DNA of 64,000 nt from UBA1724 sp051884615 (GTDB lineage: Bacteria > Verrucomicrobiota > Lentisphaeria > Oligosphaerales > Oligosphaeraceae). Location of the stretch: NCBI GenBank assembly GCA_051884615.1, contig JBJEVT010000016.1, positions 124,001 to 188,000 on the forward strand. The letters run 5' to 3'. The stretch's first letter is position 1. Each line of letters starts with the position of its first letter. Shown piece after piece: positions 59,523-64,000 of the stretch. Made by a program: the position numbers and the translations under genes. A model generated the notes under the pieces. The model had not been told where the DNA came from. It saw only the letters and a program-made list of their open reading frames with translations, and did not search any database.

Positions 59523-60464
59523 TCACGGGAGGAAGGGGAGCATGGCCCAATAGAACCAATTTCCCAGGGTCACCCAAAGGAGGGCGGGCACGGCGAAGAA
59601 GGGGGCGAAGGGGAGCTGCCGCCAGACCAGGGCCTGGCTCTGCCCCTTTCTGGGGAAGGCGGCGGAAAGCACCCCCACCAGGCTTCCCAGAAGAGTGCCG
59701 CCCGCCAGCAGAATCACCACGGCGTCGGCGCCCAGGAAAGCCCCGGTCATGGCCAGCATCTTCACATCCCCCCAGCCCAGGGCTTCCTCGGGAAGCTGAC
59801 GCCCGGTGCGCCTTGCCATCGCCCGGAGTGCCTTCCTGCCCAGGAAATAGACCACGGCCAGAAGGAGGAATCCCAGGCCCATGCCCAGCAGGCAATCCCC
59901 CAGGGACGCCAGACGGAGGGAGAGCCATTCCGGCAGGGGGACATTCCGCAGCGCCTCCACCAGCCGGCGGCTGAGAATGGGGCCGTAGTGGGGATTGGCG
60001 GGATTGACCAGAGCGGGGCGGGAGAGGGGGAAGACCAGGGCGCAGAGAGGCGCGAAAATCATCCCGGAATAGTTCACCAGATTGGGCAGAACCATGTGCT
60101 CCCAGTCGATTCTGGCCAGGGAGAGGATCGTTCCGGCGAACCAGAACCAGGGAATCAGGGTGGAGAGGGGCAGTCCGTCCTGCCACACCCGCATGGCCAC
60201 CAGGCTGTATAGAGCGCCCACCGCCGCCTCTCCGGCGGGATATTTCCAGGAAATGGGCTGATGGCACTGGCTGCACCTGCCGCCCAGAAAAATCCAGCTG
60301 AGGATGGGAATGTTCTCCCAGGGGCGGATGCGATGGCCGCAGCGGGGGCAGGTGCTGGGGGGACGCACCAGGGACATGCCCCGGGGGACCCGCCAGACCA
60401 CCACATTCAGGAAGCTCCCGACGATGGCGCCGAATACAAATCCCAATGCTGCGAGGATGCCCAT
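59523..60464 (-). CDS. prepilin peptidase (type IV leader peptidase)
   Basis: 313 residues. The N-terminal methyltransferase-like domain has the zinc cysteines CPRC (39, 42) and CSQC (64, 67). About seven transmembrane helices follow. The aspartic protease residues are Asp120 (ARIDWEHMVLPN) and the Asp in GWGDVKMLA (near 232). It cleaves and N-methylates type IV prepilins and pseudopilins, and is the natural processing enzyme for the prepilin-like protein at 54643-55383. No other pilus or type II secretion genes are here. ATG at 60464. It ends at the bidirectional terminator. Confidence 0.93.
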   Translation of the reverse strand: MGILAALGFVFGAIVGSFLNVVVWRVPRGMSLVRPPSTCPRCGHRIRPWENIPILSWIFLGGRCSQCHQPISWKYPAGEAAVGALYSLVAMRVWQDGLPLSTLIPWFWFAGTILSLARIDWEHMVLPNLVNYSGMIFAPLCALVFPLSRPALVNPANPHYGPILSRRLVEALRNVPLPEWLSLRLASLGDCLLGMGLGFLLLAVVYFLGRKALRAMARRTGRQLPEEALGWGDVKMLAMTGAFLGADAVVILLAGGTLLGSLVGVLSAAFPRKGQSQALVWRQLPFAPFFAVPALLWVTLGNWFYWAMLPFLP

Positions 60465-60536
60465 GCCTTTCTCCGTGTGGGGGACGCCTGCCGCCCACGC
60501 CCGAATGCAGGGAGAGGGCGGCGCGGCGAATGTGCT

Positions 60537-61910
60537 CTACCGGAACCCGAAGAACTCCCGGGGACGCTCGTAGCACAGGCGGCGCGCCAGCATCCTGCCC
60601 GCCGCCAGGGGCATCTGCCCCCGGTCCACCTGGTCGCCCAGCACGGCGGCCAGCGTGCGGCGATAGACATCGAAGCGGGAGCCGTAGGAGAGAATCTTCC
60701 GGGAATCGGAGACCATGCCCGTCATGTTGGAGAAGAGGTCGATGGAGGCGCCCAGCTCCAGCTGGCTCCGGATGCCCGTGTAGGAATCGTTGAGCCACCA
60801 GGCGGGTCCCAGGCACACATTGGCGCCGAACGCCCGGGTCAGCATGGCCATGGTGGCGTTGTGGGCGGGGTTCATGTTGTAGAGGACCACCTTCAGGCGG
60901 CCGTCAAAGCGGTTCAGCAGGGGCAGCAGGGGTTCCAGGGCGGCGATGTTGTGGTCCGACACATCTCCCCCCACGTCGGCGCCCAGCGTCTGGAAGAGGG
61001 AGGCACGCACATCCCGGACGGCGCCGTAGTGGACCTGGAAGACCCAGCCCTTCGCCGCATCCAGCTCCGCCATCTCGTTGAGGAAGAATCCCCGGAACAG
61101 GGCGGCCTCCGCCTCCGTCAGCTTCTCGCCGGAGCGGGCCTTCTGGAAGAGGGCCTCCGCCGTCTTGCGGTCCGGGGAGAAGGTCTCGGGCACCAGCACG
61201 CCGTGGTCGGAGGCCACGGCCCCCAGCTTGCCCATGGCGTCGTGGGCCTTCGCCAGCACATCCAGGAAATCATCCAGGCACTGGAGGGAGCGGTTCCAGC
61301 GGGCGCCCAGGCGGTCCACATAGCCATTCCAGGTCTCCTTCTGGATGTTCATGGCGTTGTCGGGCCGGAAGGTGGGGCGAACCCGTCCCGCCAGGCGTCC
61401 CCGGGAGAGTCTTTCATGGTATTCCAGGGTGTCCGCGGGATCATCGGTGGAGCACATGGCCTCCACGTTCATGGCGAGAATCAGGGACTGGGGGGAGAAC
61501 TCCGGCGTCTGCAGCTTCCGGCGGGACTCCTCCCAGATGGCCGCGCCATTCTCCTCGTTGATCTCCAGGGGGATGCCCAGGCGGGTCCGCAGATCCAGAT
61601 GGATCCATTCGTAGGTGGGATTGCCGGCGAGGAGGGGGAAGACCTTCGCCAAAGCCATCCACTTCTCCTGGTTCGACGCCTCCTTCCCCGTGACGAGGGC
61701 CTCCTCCACTCCGCATTTCCGCATGAGCTCCCACACATAGTGGTCGGTGGCGGCCTCCGCCTCCCAGAGATCCTGGAAGCCCCGGTCCTCCGCCAGCGCC
61801 TTCACATCGCAGTGGTTGTGGGGATCCAGAATGGGCAGACCACCCACCTCACCGTAGATTGCCTTGGCGGTATCGGTGGTCAGAAGGTAGTTTTCATCAA
61901 GAAATGCCAT
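60537..61910 (-). CDS. uxaC: glucuronate isomerase
   Basis: 457 residues (usual 460-470). Metal-binding His are in LDPHNHCD (His32, His34); the family motifs TDHYVWELMRKCGVEE, STDDPADTLEYH, FRPDNAMNI and QVHYGAVRD are present. The C-terminus ends in FFGFR. The enzyme interconverts D-glucuronate/D-fructuronate and D-galacturonate/D-tagaturonate, the first step of hexuronate catabolism. Adjacent genes are leuS upstream and prepilin peptidase downstream on the same strand, so other hexuronate enzymes (uxaB, uxuA, kdgK) must be elsewhere. ATG at 61910, 47 bases after the leuS stop. Confidence 0.95.
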   Translation of the reverse strand: MAFLDENYLLTTDTAKAIYGEVGGLPILDPHNHCDVKALAEDRGFQDLWEAEAATDHYVWELMRKCGVEEALVTGKEASNQEKWMALAKVFPLLAGNPTYEWIHLDLRTRLGIPLEINEENGAAIWEESRRKLQTPEFSPQSLILAMNVEAMCSTDDPADTLEYHERLSRGRLAGRVRPTFRPDNAMNIQKETWNGYVDRLGARWNRSLQCLDDFLDVLAKAHDAMGKLGAVASDHGVLVPETFSPDRKTAEALFQKARSGEKLTEAEAALFRGFFLNEMAELDAAKGWVFQVHYGAVRDVRASLFQTLGADVGGDVSDHNIAALEPLLPLLNRFDGRLKVVLYNMNPAHNATMAMLTRAFGANVCLGPAWWLNDSYTGIRSQLELGASIDLFSNMTGMVSDSRKILSYGSRFDVYRRTLAAVLGDQVDRGQMPLAAGRMLARRLCYERPREFFGFR

Positions 61911-61957
61911 GGTCGTAAGAGAGTTGGGGGAAGAAAGAACACGAGAAACGAGGTCCT

Positions 61958-64000
61958 CTAGCGGACCACCAGGCCCACCAGGCGCCCGGGAACCGCAATC
62001 TCCTTCACCAGGGTCTTGCCTTGCAGCAGAGCCTGGACATCGGGATTGGCGTGGACCAGCGCCAGGAGCTGCTCCTTGTCCGCCTCGGCGGGCACCATCA
62101 TTCGCACCTTGGGCTTACCATTGAGCTGCACCAGGATCTCCACCTCGTCCACCTTGAGCTTCTCGGGATCAAAGGCGGGCCAGGCGTGGTAGGCCAGGGT
62201 GTCCTGATGGCCGAAGCGGCTCCAGAGCTCCTCGCAGATATGGGGAGCCATGGGGGAGAGGAGGAGGACGGCGGTCTCCAGGGCCTGGCGGTTCCGGTGC
62301 TCCAGCTTGGAGAACTCGTTCTGGAAGACCATCAGCTGGCTGATGGCGGTGTTGTAGGAGAGGGATTCGATGTCCTCGGAGACCTTCTTGATGGTCTGGT
62401 GGAGGAGGCGTTCCTGGTCCCGGGTGAGGGGGGTGTCGTCCACCTGGGCGGCGAGAGCGCCGGTGTCGGTGTCGATGCACATTCTCCAGAAGCGGTGGAG
62501 GAAGCGGTAGACGCCCTCCACTCCCTGGGTGGACCAGGGCTTCACCTCCCGCAGGGGGCCCATGAACATCTCGTACAGGCGGAAGGCGTCCGCGCCATAC
62601 TGGCGAATGACGTCATCGGGATTCACCACGTTCTTCAGGGACTTGGACATCTTGGCGGGGAGGCTGGTGAGTTCCTCGCCGGTTTCCTTGTGGAAGAACT
62701 TGCCGTCCCGGGCCTCCACCAAATCGTTGGGCACCAGGACGCCCCGGGCATCCTTGTAGGAGATTCCCAGGATCATGCCCTGGTGGATCAGGCGCTTCCA
62801 GGGTTCGGGCGTGGAGACCAGGCCCAGATCATAGAGGACGTGATGCCAGAAGCGGGAGTAGAGGAGGTGGAGCACGGCGTGCTCGGCGCCGCCCACATAG
62901 AGGTCCACGGGCATCCAGTACTTCTCCTTTTCCGGGTCCCATCCCCGCTCCTCGTTGAGGGGGTCGATGTAGCGGAGGTAGTACCAGCAGGAGCCGGCCC
63001 ACTGGGGCATGGTGTTGGTCTCCCGGGTGCAGACCTCGCCGGTCTTGGGATCCGTCCACTTGAGCCATTCCTTGGCCCGGGCCAGGGGCGGCTCGCCATT
63101 CTCCGTGGGCTTGTAGTCCTCCAGCTCCGGCAGCACCACGGGCAGCTGGTCCTCGGGAACCAGGCCCACATGGCCGTCGGGATAGTGGACCAGGGGGAAG
63201 GGCTCGCCCCAGTAGCGCTGGCGGCTGAAGAGCCAGTCCCGCAGGCGGAAATTGACGGTGGCCTTGCCCACGCCCTTCTCCTCCATCCACTGGTTGATGG
63301 CCTTCTTGGCGTCCTCCAGGTTCATCCCGTTCAGATCCAGGCCCTGGTCGTTTGCGGAATTGCAGTGGAGGCCATCCCCCGTCCAGCAGACCTTGCCCGC
63401 CAGCACATCCTCCAGGGCAACGCCCGCGGCCTGACATTCCGCCTCGGTGGGCTTCAGCACGCAGATGATGGGCAGATTGAACTTCTTGGCGAAGGCGAAG
63501 TCCCGGGTGTCGTGTTCCGGCACGGCCATGATGGCGCCGGTGCCGTAGGACGCCAGGACGTAGTCGGAGATCCACACCGGGATCTCCCGTCCGTTCACGG
63601 GATCGATGGCGTAGGCGCCGGTGAAGACGCCGGTCTTGTCCTTGTTGAGCTCCGTCCGGTCCATGTCGGACTTGTGGCGGGCGGCCTCGGCGTATTCCTC
63701 CACGGCCTGGCGCTGCTCCTCCGTGGTGATTTTCTTCACCAGTTCATGCTCGGGCGCCAGCACCATGTAGGTGGCGCCGAAGAGGGTGTCGGGGCGGGTG
63801 GTGTAGACGGTGATCTTGAGTCCGTCGTGCCCCTTCACCAGGAAATCCACATGGGCGCCGGTGGAGCGTCCGATCCAGTTCCGCTGCATCTCCAGCGTGC
63901 CCTCGGGCCACTCCAGGCCCTCCAGCCCCTCCAGCAGCTTCTCCGCATACTCGGTGATCTTCAGCACCCACTGGCGGATGGGCTTGCGCTCCACGGGGTA
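61958..64000 (-). CDS. leuS: leucyl-tRNA synthetase, 5' part outside window
   Basis: The frame enters from the right edge without a start and ends at 61958, giving about 680 residues, the C-terminal four fifths of a bacterial LeuRS. It includes the editing domain (TTRPDTLFGATYMVLAPEH near the beginning), the WAGSCWYYLRYID segment, KMSKSLKN near 450 (class I signature), and the anticodon-binding and C-terminal domain ending GRLVGLVVR. The HIGH motif and N-terminal Rossmann start lie beyond the window. It charges tRNA(Leu). uxaC follows with a 47-base gap. Confidence 0.97.
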   Translation of the reverse strand, partial: YPVERKPIRQWVLKITEYAEKLLEGLEGLEWPEGTLEMQRNWIGRSTGAHVDFLVKGHDGLKITVYTTRPDTLFGATYMVLAPEHELVKKITTEEQRQAVEEYAEAARHKSDMDRTELNKDKTGVFTGAYAIDPVNGREIPVWISDYVLASYGTGAIMAVPEHDTRDFAFAKKFNLPIICVLKPTEAECQAAGVALEDVLAGKVCWTGDGLHCNSANDQGLDLNGMNLEDAKKAINQWMEEKGVGKATVNFRLRDWLFSRQRYWGEPFPLVHYPDGHVGLVPEDQLPVVLPELEDYKPTENGEPPLARAKEWLKWTDPKTGEVCTRETNTMPQWAGSCWYYLRYIDPLNEERGWDPEKEKYWMPVDLYVGGAEHAVLHLLYSRFWHHVLYDLGLVSTPEPWKRLIHQGMILGISYKDARGVLVPNDLVEARDGKFFHKETGEELTSLPAKMSKSLKNVVNPDDVIRQYGADAFRLYEMFMGPLREVKPWSTQGVEGVYRFLHRFWRMCIDTDTGALAAQVDDTPLTRDQERLLHQTIKKVSEDIESLSYNTAISQLMVFQNEFSKLEHRNRQALETAVLLLSPMAPHICEELWSRFGHQDTLAYHAWPAFDPEKLKVDEVEILVQLNGKPKVRMMVPAEADKEQLLALVHANPDVQALLQGKTLVKEIAVPGRLVGLVVR

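Noticed and set aside
1..64000. tRNA or rRNA genes
   Set aside because: Intergenic regions were scanned by eye for T-loop-like GTTCGA sequences with a matching acceptor stem; those found were inside confident coding regions.

Overview
The window is GC-rich, gene-dense bacterial DNA with almost no mobile DNA, and it carries a 100-N assembly gap, so it comes from a draft or metagenome assembly. The best guess for the source is an anaerobic member of the PVC superphylum, most likely Lentisphaerota/Victivallales-like (inference). The pointers are a prepilin-like protein with an FTLIELLVVIAIIAI start and a late LDGHV motif, a sigma factor paired with a Ser/Thr kinase carrying a degenerate sulfatase-modifying-type domain, a complete MoxR/Bat cluster, and glycan-degrading genes next to glucuronate isomerase. 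No rRNA, tRNA, IS element, CRISPR array or prophage was seen.

Layout. 1-12.7 kb is all on the minus strand: a DUF1015 protein cut by the window edge, a large lipoprotein, a secreted cyclophilin, rlmN overlapping thiI, the GGGtGRT/NifU-like pair, topA with an unusual C-terminus, and dprA. 13-18.3 kb (plus) has a nucleobase permease, a phosphoribosyltransferase, a sigma factor broken by a 10-bp tandem duplication, and a membrane Ser/Thr kinase. 18.3-24.8 kb has RNase D, a small monooxygenase-fold protein, a GH2 beta-mannosidase, a small HTH regulator and a beta-CASP RNase. 24.9-28.7 kb has a 749-residue membrane protein of unknown function overlapping a LolA-like protein, followed by the wreck of an AbiE-type toxin-antitoxin pair carrying an 87-bp tandem repeat. 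28.9-36.7 kb has fmt, an RNase E/G with a roughly 295-residue insertion, an orphan ABC ATPase, a short uvrC and cimA.

36.8-46.6 kb is one long plus-strand cluster: MoxR, DUF58, a DUF4381-like protein, BatA, a BatB/BatC fusion with a Gln-Ser-Asp repeat tract that contains the assembly gap, BatD, BatE and a glycosyltransferase. 46.6-51.1 kb is pstS-pstC-pstA-pstB-phoU behind a Pho-box-like array. 51.2-54.6 kb (minus) is an iron/cobalamin-type ABC importer (permease, ATPase, binding lipoprotein) whose last gene overlaps a uridine-kinase-like P-loop gene. 54.6-64 kb has a prepilin-like protein, a DUF3842 protein, a small secreted protein, an (alpha/alpha)6-type glycosidase behind two inverted repeats, a strong terminator, prepilin peptidase, uxaC and the 3' part of leuS.

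How the genes fit together: translation and RNA processing (rlmN, thiI, fmt, leuS, RNase E/G, RNase D, beta-CASP), DNA maintenance (topA, dprA, uvrC), phosphate and metal-chelate import, glycan use (beta-mannosidase, (alpha/alpha)6 glycosidase, uxaC) and an envelope module (Bat, PPIase, LolA-like). No single unmistakably new system is present. The features most worth a second look are the frame-broken sigma factor, the repeat-built C-terminus of TopA, the RNase E/G insertion, the decaying AbiE locus, and recurrent TATA-box promoters that mostly lack a -35 element.
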